Assembly (NCBI RefSeq): GCF_016808335.1
Contig: NC_053141.1
Location: forward strand, 23,356,640-23,420,639
Direction of reading: 5' to 3'
Source of the DNA: Panicum virgatum
Lineage: Eukaryota; Streptophyta; Magnoliopsida; Poales; Poaceae
Length of the DNA: 64,000 nt
Part shown: piece after piece, positions 1-10,217 of the stretch
Numbering within the stretch: the stretch's first letter is position 1
How the letters are laid out: every line of letters starts with the position of its first letter
Notes under the pieces: model-generated
Seen by the model: only the letters and a program-made list of their open reading frames with translations
What the model was told of the DNA's origin: nothing
Databases searched by the model: none
Position numbers and translations under genes: made by a program

Positions 1-1247
1 TATCGGATTGCACATGGTTGGAATAATTGAGTATAGAATAATCTTCAAAGTACCTGGAGTTTAATAAAGCTAAAGGAATCGAGGAGCTTTTCATCATCAT
101 TTTTTTCTTTCTTTCTTTTTTTCTTTCCTATTATTTTTTTTCTTTCTGCTCCTCAGAACTGTTGGCAACACAATGCACTTACTCCACCTCCCCCCATGCT
201 TGAACGTTTGCTTGTCCTCAAGCAATGAAGTGATGATAACTTGATGGAGTGAGTGCACAAAACTCCTATCAATTCTCTGGACTCAACTTTGGAATACAAG
301 GGAGCATCTCCTCGTGAAAGATTGAAGCCAACAGAGGAGGAAAAGGGGCAGGCCGGCCGGCCTAGGGGTGTTGGGCCGGCCGGCCTACTGTCTGTAGGCC
401 TCCACTTCTTCGAATTTTTCTTCTGCGAACTCTTTGATGCTTCCCAAGCTTATGTTTTACTGAATTTTGCTCTTGATTCCACTGTTTTTCCTTCGAAATA
501 AATATATGCTCAATATATAGGTTGTGGTCAAGGAGGTGTTTCACAAAAAGATGTTTTTGGTTAAGGGTGGATATCCAGCGAGATTTGCGATGTTCCCGGT
601 ATAGAAACTCACAATGCATGGATAGAATGGCTAGCAAAAGAGATGTACACAAAAACAGAATGGTCAGCTTCTTAGTCTCGTACCAAAGAAGATAAATCAT
701 GAATTAATTCACCTGAAAATAATTCTTGCTCTATGGTTTGTTATGATATATTTAGGTTTGTGGAAGGGTAGAGCAATTGCAAAAGGTATCATTGACAAGG
801 TTAGCCCAAAATTAAATCCAAATTAAATTTTCCTTGACAAGCTTAAGTAAGAGAGAAAGAATAAAAGATATGGGTCTTAATTTATCATAACCTCCACAAT
901 TGAATTAGCCGGCATTTAATTAATTTTCAGATCATGTTGGAGAGAGCATTAGTTTAATCATGCATAAACCAAGCACAAGAAAGTAGACAAAGCGGCAACT
1001 ATCATCATATTTTAACATGGCACAAACTTTCTATCATAATCGCTAACCATAGCATTAAAGCGTGGGTGATGTATTTATTTATCATGGTTATGAAAACAAA
1101 AGAAAGCAAAATGCACACATGTTGAAATAAATAAAACAGAAAATTGCTACGCAAACACAGGCTTGCACACATGCTGAAAATAAATGAAAAGAAATAGAAA
1201 AATCCAAACGACACGTGCGAGCATTTTATTCATGGTCTTGCCGTCGA
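1..1247 (-). other. 3' noncoding region of element A with hairpin and GGCCGGCC palindromes
   Basis: No gene is supported here. On the plus strand a pyrimidine-rich run covers about 101-160. A polypurine-tract-like block (plus strand C-rich, 183-195) is followed by a short hairpin with stem TTGCTTG (208-214) and CAAGCAA (219-225). The same arrangement sits beside the LTR in elements B, E and G. Two GGCCGGCC palindromes occur at 350-363 and 374-386; the 14-mer at 350-363 is identical to one in A's LTR (11110-11123). The rest is AT-rich. Short ORFs here have no recognisable content. Confidence 0.5.
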
Positions 1248-2906
1248 TCACTCTCCTTGATTGGCTCTTGCGTTGTATCCTTGGTCATAATACTGCTGAA
1301 ATGCTCCTCCATTAAATTGTTCCGGTGGCGCCAGGCCTAGAAGTCCCATTTGATATGCGATTCCCGCAGTTCCATCTTCTAGTTGGGATGTGTGCCTCCG
1401 GATGGCGTCTATATCTTCCATGTTTCTTCTTGCATAGGCACCCATGATTCTCATTCCTTGTTCCGGTTGAGGGAGGTCAAAATATTGTGCTCCAAATGAC
1501 GGGTCGGGCATCTCTCCTTGGTATGACGAGGGTGGGCAGCCGTAGTTGCTAAATGGTGGGGGCGCCGCCGCAGCATGCCCCCATGCTTGATCTTGGTTCC
1601 CTTCCCATTGACTCGTCCATCCTTGCGGGTATCCCTGTCCACTTGATGCACCTTGAAATTCATTCCTCCAATAAGCGGAACTTGGTGGTGGAAGATTTAC
1701 TTCCAAGTGTTCTTGTTGTGCCGATGCCGATGTTCCTTCAATTAACCTTCCTCTTTTTGATTTCTTCACCTTTTTTCCAATATTTTCAACTCGCCAATCA
1801 GTCCTCCCTCTTGCAAATAATTTCAGCCTTTGATCGGGAAGGGAAATATCCATCTCCGAAATAGTGAATCCCTTCTTTTCATCCCCTCCGATATAATGGC
1901 CTTGCCTCAAATGTTCAATCCCAATATCTCTTCCCGGGACATAATATTTTTGGATCACTCGTAACCTCGGATTCATGGCTCGGGCTATCATTGTGAGATA
2001 ACACCGCGAACCAACTTCTCCCGTATCGGATGATGCTTCACAAATCCACCTTTCAACCATGATGTAGGTGGGATCAATCACTTGTTTCTTCACCAATGCA
2101 GCATACATCCAATTTAATTCTTGGTTGGTGACCTTCGATTCTCTCATCCTCCTGAGAATTCTTTTGCTCAACCAAGAGTGGAATATTTGGAGGGTCACAT
2201 TACTTATATTTTTCCTTTGGCGGTTGGCATCTTTTGCTATCTTTCTCCAAAATTCATCAAGCTCTCCATCTTCAACTTGCACCATTTCATATGCATTACT
2301 TTTGAATCCGAGCAAACTCCCTATTTCTCCATATGTGATGACTTTCTCTTCATTCTTGAGCCTAAATTTCAGACATGGAACTTCTTCATCATCCACCACT
2401 TCTGTTGTTTTCTCCAATGTCATGAACATCTCCAGAGCCACCTCTTCTTGCATGTCTACCGTGACACCGTCGGAAAATAACTTCCAACCGATGTTCTCCA
2501 AGAGCTCATAGATATCATGATGAAATCCCAGCTTCTCCAATGCTTCATCATCAAAATCATAATTTGCTCGCAGTCTTCCCTTCATGAACTTGAGCCTTTC
2601 TTCTTCTTCCTTCGACAAGATAATAAAACCATATTCTGAATTCTTGGGCTTGTATGGCGGTGGTGCGGATGACCTTGTCGAATGCCGTGGAGGAGGTGGC
2701 ATCCCTTCGGTGAATCGCATGGAGGAGCTTCTCGGGTCTCTCATCCCACCAAGGAGCAACATGTCGCTCCTCGGTGCGGGGTTGTCTTCCTCCATGCTCT
2801 GCGGAGACTCGGAGACCGAGTGCCTCTGTGAAGAACTTGGCGATGCGTCATATGTTGATGAACGCGTCCTTCTCCTCCCGGTGATGAACTTCATGAGGCC
2901 ACTCAT
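1248..2906 (-). CDS. Athila-type ORF in the envelope position (552 aa), retrotransposon-encoded
   Basis: This is an uninterrupted 552-codon frame. Residues 1-90 are rich in Ser, Pro and Arg. Residues about 93-380 form a compact region with an acidic, charged start and several Trp- and Leu-rich helices. Residues about 400-552 are rich in Gln, Gly and Pro. The middle resembles the plant retrotransposon ORF found downstream of pol in Athila elements (the family often annotated ATHILA ORF-1). I see no signal peptide or membrane segment, so an envelope role is not supported. Its function is unknown. It lies downstream of gag-protease in A, where pol is absent. It has stayed open while gag-protease has two stop codons, which may reflect chance, later decay of gag, or selection for the product. 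The start was chosen as the first ATG of the long frame; a GGCCGGCC and T-rich block lies just upstream. Confidence 0.75.
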   Translation of the reverse strand: MSGLMKFITGRRRTRSSTYDASPSSSQRHSVSESPQSMEEDNPAPRSDMLLLGGMRDPRSSSMRFTEGMPPPPRHSTRSSAPPPYKPKNSEYGFIILSKEEEERLKFMKGRLRANYDFDDEALEKLGFHHDIYELLENIGWKLFSDGVTVDMQEEVALEMFMTLEKTTEVVDDEEVPCLKFRLKNEEKVITYGEIGSLLGFKSNAYEMVQVEDGELDEFWRKIAKDANRQRKNISNVTLQIFHSWLSKRILRRMRESKVTNQELNWMYAALVKKQVIDPTYIMVERWICEASSDTGEVGSRCYLTMIARAMNPRLRVIQKYYVPGRDIGIEHLRQGHYIGGDEKKGFTISEMDISLPDQRLKLFARGRTDWRVENIGKKVKKSKRGRLIEGTSASAQQEHLEVNLPPPSSAYWRNEFQGASSGQGYPQGWTSQWEGNQDQAWGHAAAAPPPFSNYGCPPSSYQGEMPDPSFGAQYFDLPQPEQGMRIMGAYARRNMEDIDAIRRHTSQLEDGTAGIAYQMGLLGLAPPEQFNGGAFQQYYDQGYNARANQGE

Positions 2907-2980
2907 GGTGACTCCTTGCTGTCAAAGGGGAGCACCAGAGCTCTTAAAAAGGGGCCAGGCCAGCCGGCCTAGGGTGTTTT
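2907..2980 (-). promoter_or_regulatory. Possible internal promoter upstream of the 552-aa ORF
   Basis: Upstream of the ATG at 2906 (minus strand) lies a copy of the palindrome block seen in A's LTR (2957-2970, one mismatch to the 14-mer at 11110-11123), followed by a T-rich TTTTTAAGAG stretch resembling a weak TATA box. The LTR has the same order: palindrome, then a T-rich run, then TATA. This is inference from similarity; no transcript evidence is available. Confidence 0.3.
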
Positions 2981-3557
2981 TGGCTCTCCTCCACTTCAAT
3001 TTTCTTTGGTGGCTTCCTAGTGCAATTATTCGCTTCTGTCCAGTACATCTTTGGTGCTTTGCACCGTCCAAATCCTGTGAACCACTCCTTCTTTGCCTTT
3101 GATGTCCACTTGCAACATTATTTCTCCACTTTGTGTCATTCACCTTGTCCCATGCTTCATCATTCATCACATGGTGCCATCTTTGCTGAAAATCACATGT
3201 CCTTCCCATGCATGGCTGCTCCCTCCTTTGAATCATTTGCATGTGGTGGTAGGTAGAGAGCACTACTCTTTCCCGTGAACTCACTTTGATCAATGGATGT
3301 TAATCAAGCACATAAACCCTTTCCAAATCATGCTTAGATGTTTAATCCTCCTCTAACTTCGAAATTTCAGAATTGACTCAAAGCATGCAATGAGTTTAAA
3401 TGAATAATTAGAGGGGAATTCAAACATCTTTACATTTGTAAGTCGAAATATATTTCCCGACTACATTAATTTTGGTTGCACCGGAACCGTTCACTTTCAT
3501 GAATTGATAGCGAACAATCTCGAATTCAACCGTGGGTCTGGGGTTTAGGTTCTAATT
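2981..3557. other. Noncoding part of element A left of solo LTR T1
   Basis: This is AT-rich sequence between the 552-aa ORF and the insertion point of T1. No ORF with recognisable content and no RT or integrase remnant is seen. The last five bases (TAATT, 3553-3557) are the left target-site duplication of T1. Confidence 0.5.
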
Positions 3558-4107
3558 TGTAACACCCTAATTTAAATTTCAGCTTTTAATAATAAATTTA
3601 AATGGCTTTATTCTATTTCTAAGGTTTATGGTGTTTAGCCTTGCATTTAATTTAATTTTGTTTCACAAGTAATTAAAAATTTGTCTAAGTTTAAAAAAAT
3701 TTGTGTTGCATTCATGCTGGTGCATACTTTTATATGATTGTGGTTTGAATTCAAATTTTGTTTGAATTAGATTTAGAAAGAGAGAGATAGAAAGCAAACC
3801 CACACCCAAAGTCAACCCAGCCCAAACCCAACTTCCCAGCCCAGCCCGCTCTCTCTCCTGCGGCCCACTCCTCCTTCTCTCCCCACGCCGGCCCAGCTCT
3901 CCACCGCGTCCAGCCCGCGCCCACACTCCTTCCCAAGCCCAGTCGCGCGGCCCACTCCCTCTTTCCTCCCCGCTCAGCCCGTGTAGCCCCGCGCTGCACG
4001 CGCTCCGTTCCGCTGACGGCCCGGCCCCACGCGCCAGGGCCATCCTCTTCCTCCGGATCTCGCCCGCGCGCCCAGTGGCACGGACGCCCAGGACCCCAGC
4101 CCCTTCC

Positions 4108-4568
4108 TTTAAACCCCCACGACCCCCCTGCGCCTCTCCCAATCCAACAGAGCGCCGCTGTAAACCCTAGCCGTCGCCCCACGCTGCTCTGCCTCGCCGC
4201 GCCTCTGCTCCGCCGCAGACCGGCCACGCCACGGCCTCCCAGCCTCGGACAACCACTGCAGTAGCTCCGCCCCGTGCCCAGTACCTGCTCCGCGCCCGCT
4301 GCCCTCGGTTTCCGCCTTGCACGTGCCGAGATTTTGCCCGGAGCTCAACTCAGGTGAGCCGCTCCGCCCTGGAATTCCCTCGCCGCCGGTGGTCCTTGGC
4401 CCGCACTGACCCACTGTCCAACCTCGCAGCACGAACCCGCATCGATCCGCGAGGTCCAGGCGCCTGGAGGAGCCCCGCCACGACTTGGTCCCGTGCGCAG
4501 CGCCGTCCGCCGCCGCTCGCCATCGTCTCCGGCGCCGCTACGTCACGCCCCGCCGGTTCGAACCCTCG
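4108..4568 (+). promoter_or_regulatory. T1 LTR promoter region and GC-rich first exon
   Basis: A weak TATA-like TTTAAAC (4108-4114) precedes a C-rich leader of about 430 nt. The leader ends at a strong 5' splice site, CCTCG/GTGAGGA, with exon end 4568. T2 has the same site at 23324 (minus strand). A second donor-like CAG/GTGAGC occurs at 4351-4352 with a possible acceptor at 4428. I found no ATG between about 4140 and 4568, so the start codon of the downstream exons is unresolved. Confidence 0.4.
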
Positions 4569-5440
4569 GTGAGGACCCCTGCACCTTCCCGGTTGTTATG
4601 CGCTAGATTTAGAGGCCCGTGAACCCTTTCCGAGGCCAGAACGGGGCTCGCCGGCGATGTCCCGCCATGCCCAACCGCCATCCCCGTCGCGCAGCCACGT
4701 CCGGTCCCCATCCCACCTCACTGAGCCCACCAGTGGATTACGCGCCCCGCGTAGACCCTCCCCGGCCAAACCGCCTGCCAAAAGACCCTCGGTAGCGCCC
4801 AATCTCCCTACTCCGGCGCTACGCCGCCGCGGGAGTACCCGCCGGCGGTGTTCCGCCGCCGATCCACTAGCCCTTTGAACCCCAGCCTCCCGATTCTGAA
4901 ACGACGGCCCCGATTAGAACTTGGGCCGATCCGATCTGATCCGCCAGATCGCGATCCGACGGCCCAGAATTGAAGATACCGGTTCGGCCCGCTCTTTTTG
5001 CATTAGAGTCCCTGTCCTTTAGGGATATCAACCCGCGGTCCAGCTGTATAGAAAAGTAATTACAGATTAGGCCTGTTTTATTCACTTAGGCCCCTGAGCT
5101 TTCCCAAATTAGTACCCGCCGTCCAGCCCTGGTTCTTTTGTGAGTTAGACCCTGGAGTTAATGTTTATTTACGTTTTAGTCCTTGGTTTTAGCAGAAAAG
5201 CCCATGGAACCCTGTTTTTATTACAAATAAGCCCCTAGAACTTGTTTTTGGCCTAGAATATGCGTTTTAGCTCCGTTTTTAGCGTTCTTTATATCCACGC
5301 GATCGTTGTAACGCGTAGAATAGTTTTAGACTAGTTTAGTGTGCTGTTTTTATGTATTGATGTACTGTTTCTTAGTTTTTGTTAGTATTTGCTTGTATGC
5401 TTATTATTGTGCATTGTTTTGGCCATGTGTTCGTGAGTAG

Positions 5441-6623
5441 ACGTTGATCCATCTGAGGAGCCCCAGTACCAGTACCAGGAGCAGCCTTCTTCTGAGCACT
5501 TTGAGCAGCAGCCAGAGCAGTACGAGGAAGGCAAGTATAACATGAACAACCTATCATCTTTAAATACAATTTCATACTGCATTTTAATACTGTATGCCTA
5601 TAAGGATTTCCTAGCCACTTTATATCCTTTATATATACCTTTGGGTTGCATTTTGGTTAGTTGTGCTAGGTTGCTGCGCTATAACACACTCTGGTCCTTT
5701 TTAATTAAATTGATTAATGTTTTACTTGAATTTAATTCTGAGAGTGGCACTCTGTGTGGCTTGAGTGGCTCACGTCTCATTAAAATATGATTTTTGTAGA
5801 AACATGGTTTAGGGGGCCAGCACAGTGCTTAGTGCTTGGTTGGCCAATCTCCATAAGGACCGGTTCATAGAGCGACAACCTGGGACAACAGCGCTACCAC
5901 AAGGCTAGAATGGGATAGACTTGGCTTACTAATTAGGTCTTTTTGGTTTGGAGTAACTTACCTGCGGGGCAAGAGTAGTAAGCTTCAATGGTCCCTGCTC
6001 CTCCGGCTGGTCTGTGCTTGGTTTGCGTACCTGTGCTTGTACCCCCGTGAGGTGGGCCCCATCATCGCTGACCTAACTCTCGCGGTTACGCCTTATCAAC
6101 GAGATTCTTTGTAACGGCCTCGTAGTGAGTCGCTAGTCATCTCACCTAAGGAAGTGTGATGAACAACTGGCGTAGCTCACGACTTGTGGGTAAAGATGTG
6201 CAACCTCTGCAGAGTGTAAAACTGGTATACTAGCCGTGCACACGGTTATGAGCGGCCCAGATCCTCCTTTTGATTAGTGGAGTTATCTCCTTCCGACGAG
6301 GGAGGTGCTTCTCGGGGTTACCTTTGGTTTGGTTCTCAGTAATAGTATAATTAATTCTGATTAATTACTATGTAACTGGGTTAATGGTAATTCATCAACT
6401 TGTAGTGAATAGCTTTAATAAAATCTTGCCAACACTTAAAAGCTAATGCAGTTGAGTCAGCCAACCTTAGAGCCTCATAGTTTGTGTTATACTTGTTGAG
6501 TACAAGTTGTGTACTCACTCTTGCCTCTTCTCTACTTTTTCCTCTTGGTTACACTACTGCTGCTCAGTTCCTGCCGACACGAGGGAGTTCGTCCAGCGCT
6601 ACCAGGACTACGAGGACTTCTAG
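5441..6623 (+). CDS. LTR-internal spliced ORF in T1, exons 2 and 3
   Basis: Exon 2 is 5441-5530 (90 nt) and follows acceptor GAGTAG. It ends at AAG/GCAAGT, the consensus for a GC-AG intron. It encodes a Gln- and Glu-rich peptide (motifs EEPQYQYQ and EQQPEQYEE). The 1037-nt intron ends at CTGCTCAG/TTCC, and exon 3 (6568-6623) encodes VPAD...RYQDYEDF and then TAG. Both introns interrupt a codon after its first base, as in T2, C and H. A polyadenylation signal follows at 6733-6738. The role is unknown, and no in-frame start codon was identified in exon 1. T1 is a solo LTR and need not be functional itself. The gene model rests on conserved splice sites, phase and open frame. Confidence 0.5.
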
Positions 6624-6732
6624 GTGTTTGTCTCCCAGTCGACGTCCCTGTGGCGCCCTGCTTCAGCCTCGGAGAGCTTTATTCGTATTTGTACTTCGCT
6701 TCTGCTGTATCAGACATTTTTGTCATTAATGT

Positions 6733-6738
6733 AATAAA
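6733..6738 (+). terminator. Polyadenylation signal of T1 LTR
   Basis: AATAAA lies 110 nt after the stop codon of the LTR-internal ORF. T2 has the same signal at 21170-21175 (minus) and C at 29566-29571. It probably marks the 3' end of LTR transcripts. Confidence 0.5.
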
Positions 6739-6880
6739 TAACATTCGTATTCGCTTTATTATATCTTTTTACGTGATATGTGCTATGATATACTGTTCAT
6801 TCTGTTGTATATACGTGTGACTTGATCCTGGCACGTATATGATTGCTCGGTTTATGTTCTTTTATAAACCGGGTGTTACA

Positions 6881-7439
6881 TAATTTTTGCCAAAATGTGA
6901 GAGAGATTTTTGAAAAAAAGAGAATAATTAAGGTTAGGAAAATTCTAGTCCTATGGTAATGAAACTGAAAATTCTCTCTATGTTTGTGTGAACCTACGCA
7001 TCAAGAATTTAAATTATATAAACATGGCGCGGCTCTACTCGTGTGTTTTATCTCAACTTGGTCCGGCCATCATGGACAGGACGATCGCCAAAAATGGGTA
7101 TGGAATTTTGGATGTGGCTTTCTCAAGAAGAGGCAAATAAATCATAGGATGGCTCATGTCATTGGTTTAAAATAAGAAATAACATCAGAATGACCAAGCA
7201 AATAAAATCCAAATCGAATTTGTTCGACCGAACGACCAATTGTTCAAAAGTATATCATGTAAAGGCGTAGCAAAATTCTCGACTCACTTACCTAAACTTT
7301 TCTCGGGTTGTCCTCCCGGTAGCTTATTCTTGACTCAACGAACGGGTTGAACTCCCGGCAGCTTTATTCTTGACTCGACGAACGGGTTGCCTCCCGCAAA
7401 GCACTTCGTTTATAGTCTATAGCCAGACTTTCGTCTTCT
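6881..7439. other. Noncoding segment of element A between T1 and gag-protease
   Basis: No gene is seen. The first five bases are the right TSD of T1. The segment next to the protease end holds a short tandem repeat (7304-7402). In an autonomous Athila element, pol would continue here from the protease; it is missing. Confidence 0.5.
7304..7402. repeat. Tandem repeat, about 2.5 copies of a 39-40 bp unit
   Basis: Copies are 7304-7342, 7343-7382 and a partial one at 7383-7402. Each begins CGGGTTG and carries CTCCCG, followed (in the full copies) by TTATTCTTGACTC and ACGAA. The unit lies just after the gag-protease stop codon of element A on the minus strand. Confidence 0.75.
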
Positions 7440-9956
7440 TCACTTCGGACCAACGCTCGGTGATGGCGCTGCAGTCTTGGGTACCCACTTCCGCACAATG
7501 CGTGGTGCGGGTTTGTCTTCTACGTTAGTCGTCTTTTTGGTCTTCACAGGCGGGCTTTTAGCTTTCTTCTTGACGGGTGCAACGATCTTCTTTGTCGCGA
7601 TGGACGCGACGACTTCTATCTCCTTCTTCGCTTCCTTCTTGTTCGGCTCCTCCTCTTTCTTTGGCTTCTCCTTTGTGACACGGCGGTGAGGCGGAACATA
7701 TTTGACATTGATCATGTTGCATACCTTGAGGCGTGGACGAAACTTGAATTCGCTTGTGGTGCCTTTGATGTCGAACTTTATCTCCCCTTTGCCAACGTCG
7801 ATGTTCACCCTTGCGGTCTTGAGGAAAGGCCTCCCAAGTATGAGAGGTGCCTTGCTCCCTTCTCCCATATCGAGAATCACAAAGTCAACGGGGACTAAGT
7901 GTTCTCCAATCTTCACGGGCACGTCTTCGGCGATTCCCAAAGGATAGTGAACGGAATTGTCCGCTAACTCTAGGCACATGGCGGTGGGCTCCGGCTCTGG
8001 TAAGCTTAGCTTCTCGAACACATTCTTTGGCATGACGCTCACACTTGCACCGAGATCACAAAGTGCTCTTTCGAACATAAGAGATCCAATGGAACACGGG
8101 ATGGTAGGACATCCGGGGTCCCTCTTCTTTTCCGGAGCTTCATTAGCGATTGTCGCGCTACATTCCTCGGTTAGCTTGATAGTGCTTGGCGGTATCTCGC
8201 ACTTGTTTCCCATGATGTCTTTGAAGTAGCGAGAATACGTCGGAACTTGTAGAGCGTCCAAGAGTGGCATATTGATGCTCAACCTGTGTACCATGTCAAC
8301 AAATTTGTTGAATTGCTCATTTTCATGTTTACCTTTGCGGTATCGTGGCCTTGGCGGTAGAATCTTGGTGTCTATGTCATCTAGCTCAAACTCCGGCTCT
8401 TCGGTGACTATCTCTGGCATAGGAGTAGGTGCCTTCTCCTTGATGATGGTCTCCACTTCAACTCTTGGCTTAGGCTTCCTTGCTCCCGCTGCATGTTCGG
8501 GTTCTTCGGTCTCCTTTCCCGAGCGAGTTTGAATTGCCTTAGCTGTCTCTGGACTTTGAGGTTGCCCGGACAATTTTCCTTCATTGCTAGATAGGCGTCC
8601 GGCGAGCTGGGCTACTTGCGTTTCTAGCATCTTCATCATGTTGAGTACTTGAAGGTTAGAGCTCCCGACCTCCGTCACCTTGCCATCAATGTTTTCCAAG
8701 ATCTTGTCCATAGCCTTGAACTTGGTGACGGTGTCCTTGTTTATCTTGCCTTACTCCTCCATAAACTCCTTCAATTGTATACGAAGAGGCACCGAGTTTT
8801 GAATGGAAGAGCTTGCATTAAATTGGGGTCTACCTTGCCCATAGCGGAAGTTGGGTGTCGGAATCCATTCTCCCTTCTTCATGTAGTCGAGCACCTTGGC
8901 TTCCTCCGGGCAATTCTTTTGGACATGGCCGTACTCTCCACATTCTTCACATGTAGACCTTGCTTCGGCCGCCTTCAAATCAATAGCTTGGGCTTCTCTC
9001 TTTTCCACTTCCATCTTCTCCAACCTTCTCATGAGTGAGTCGATCTTCCCTTCTAGCATTTCTTCACGTTCCACTTATAATACACTCTTCGCGGCGCCCA
9101 TGGCTTGGAGTGGTTGTAGGCGCCCCGATGATGCCCATGCGTCATTGTCTGCCACCTTCTTGAATAGCTTGAAAACTTGAGTAGGCGTGAGCTCAATGAT
9201 AGAACCTCCAGCCGATGCGTCAATGATTCCCCTTGATGCAGTAGTGAGGCCTTGATAGAACTTCTGGACCACATCCTCCCTTGAAAACTTGTGATGAGGT
9301 ACGGCGCGGATGTAGTCGTTGAAGCGCTCATAGGCTTCCTCAATAGTCTCCGTAGGGGCTTGCGCGAATGTTGCAATCTTGTTGCGCAGAATCTGGGTCT
9401 TGCCCGGCGAGTAGAACTCCATCATGAACTCTTTCATCAAGGACTCCCAATTTTGCACCGTGCGCGGTGGTAGAGAATGAAACCATTGCAGCGCTCTCCC
9501 AAGTAGAGAGAATGGAAAGAGCCTCGCTCTTATTTGATCTTGAGTCATCCCTTGCATGTCGAAGGTGCAGCATAGTTGGAGGAACGCTTGAAGATGTAGA
9601 TTGGCGTCTTCTTTTCTAGTGAAGGGCGAGCTTTGCACCATCCTTATGATTGAAGTCTTGATCTCGAACGGAACTCCGATGTTGTCGAGATTTTGGATCG
9701 GCAAGTCCCGAACGTCCGGAGTGCATTGCTCTCCGATCGTACGCTCTGGCTCCGGTAGTGCCATCCCTTGGTGAAGTAGCGCCTCCTTTGGACTTGTTGG
9801 TGGAGTTGCTTGAGGTGAAGATGATGAACCGTCGGCTTCAACTTTTGGATCTACTAGTTCCGGCTTCCTTGATCGTGCTTCTCGTCTCCTTTGCCTGTAA
9901 ATTTTTTCTGGATCATCAACAAAATTTTCGGGTTTGTTGGCGATGCTCCCGTCCAT
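7440..9956 (-). pseudogene. gag-pro: gag-protease of element A, one frame broken by two stop codons
   Basis: One 839-codon frame runs from ATG at 9956 to a stop at 7440. In-frame stops at 9075-9077 and 8751-8753 divide it. The first part (293 codons) is a capsid-type gag domain (motifs LFPFSLLGRALQWF and YQGLT). The second has a zinc knuckle CX2CX4HX4C (CEECGEYGHVQKNC). The third part contains a retroviral-type aspartic protease with active-site motif CDLGAS (residues about 218-223 of the 423-aa segment) and the ILGRPFL flap-end motif. The tail is rich in Lys and Pro. DLGA instead of DTGA/DSGA is usual in Athila. The frame ends naturally after the tail and is not followed by RT. The products would package RNA and process gag; here the protein is broken. 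Confidence 0.85.
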
Positions 9957-10190
9957 CTCCTGTTAGGGGTTAGTGAAAAAGAAAAATATATACGAGATCT
10001 AAAAGATGAATATACAAGATCTAAAACATAAAAGAAAAATAAAGCAAAATCTAGATTAGATTGATTTTCGTGGAATAGATCCATTTTTTTAGTTAGCTCA
10101 GAAAAATAAGAGATCTAAAAAGGTCAAAAAGAAAAATCAAGAAAAAGAAATATTTACGAATGCAAGTAAGATTGGATCTTAAATCGATGG

Positions 10191-10209
10191 TTCCCCGGCA
10201 ACGGCGCCA
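10191..10209 (-). other. Primer-binding site of element A (tRNA-Asp type)
   Basis: The minus strand reads TGGCGCCGTTGCCGGGGAA starting 8 nt inside the LTR. This matches the 3' end of plant tRNA-Asp as used by many Athila elements. It sets the orientation of element A as minus. Confidence 0.85.
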
Positions 10210-10217
10210 GAAAAGCT

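Larger units (their letters stand above)
3558..6880 (+). mobile_element. Solo LTR T1, long Tekay-like LTR, TSD TAATT
   Basis: The unit begins TGTAACACCC and ends GGGTGTTACA, and it is flanked by TAATT on both sides (3553-3557 and 6881-6885), the hallmark of a clean insertion. No internal retrotransposon genes are present, so it is a solo LTR left by recombination between two LTRs. Its parts are an AT-rich start, a GC-rich leader (about 3800-4570), AT-rich intron-like stretches, a small coding exon and an AATAAA signal. A sequence CGGTTTAT...ATAAACCG (6848-6855, 6864-6871) makes an 8-bp hairpin just before the right end. T2 (21028-24465) is the same family in the opposite orientation. The Tekay assignment is inferred from LTR architecture shared with element C. 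Confidence 0.9.

Noticed and set aside
362..700. 112-aa minus-strand ORF near the left end
   Set aside because: Hydrophobic, low-complexity content in AT-rich noncoding DNA; no related frame elsewhere.
1248..2906. Envelope glycoprotein for the 552-aa ORF
   Set aside because: No signal peptide, transmembrane helix or glycosylation-rich ectodomain is visible; only its position suggests it.
3663..4432. Minus-strand ORFs of 107-159 codons in T1
   Set aside because: They are GC-driven antisense frames of the LTR leader, without matching content in T2 or C.
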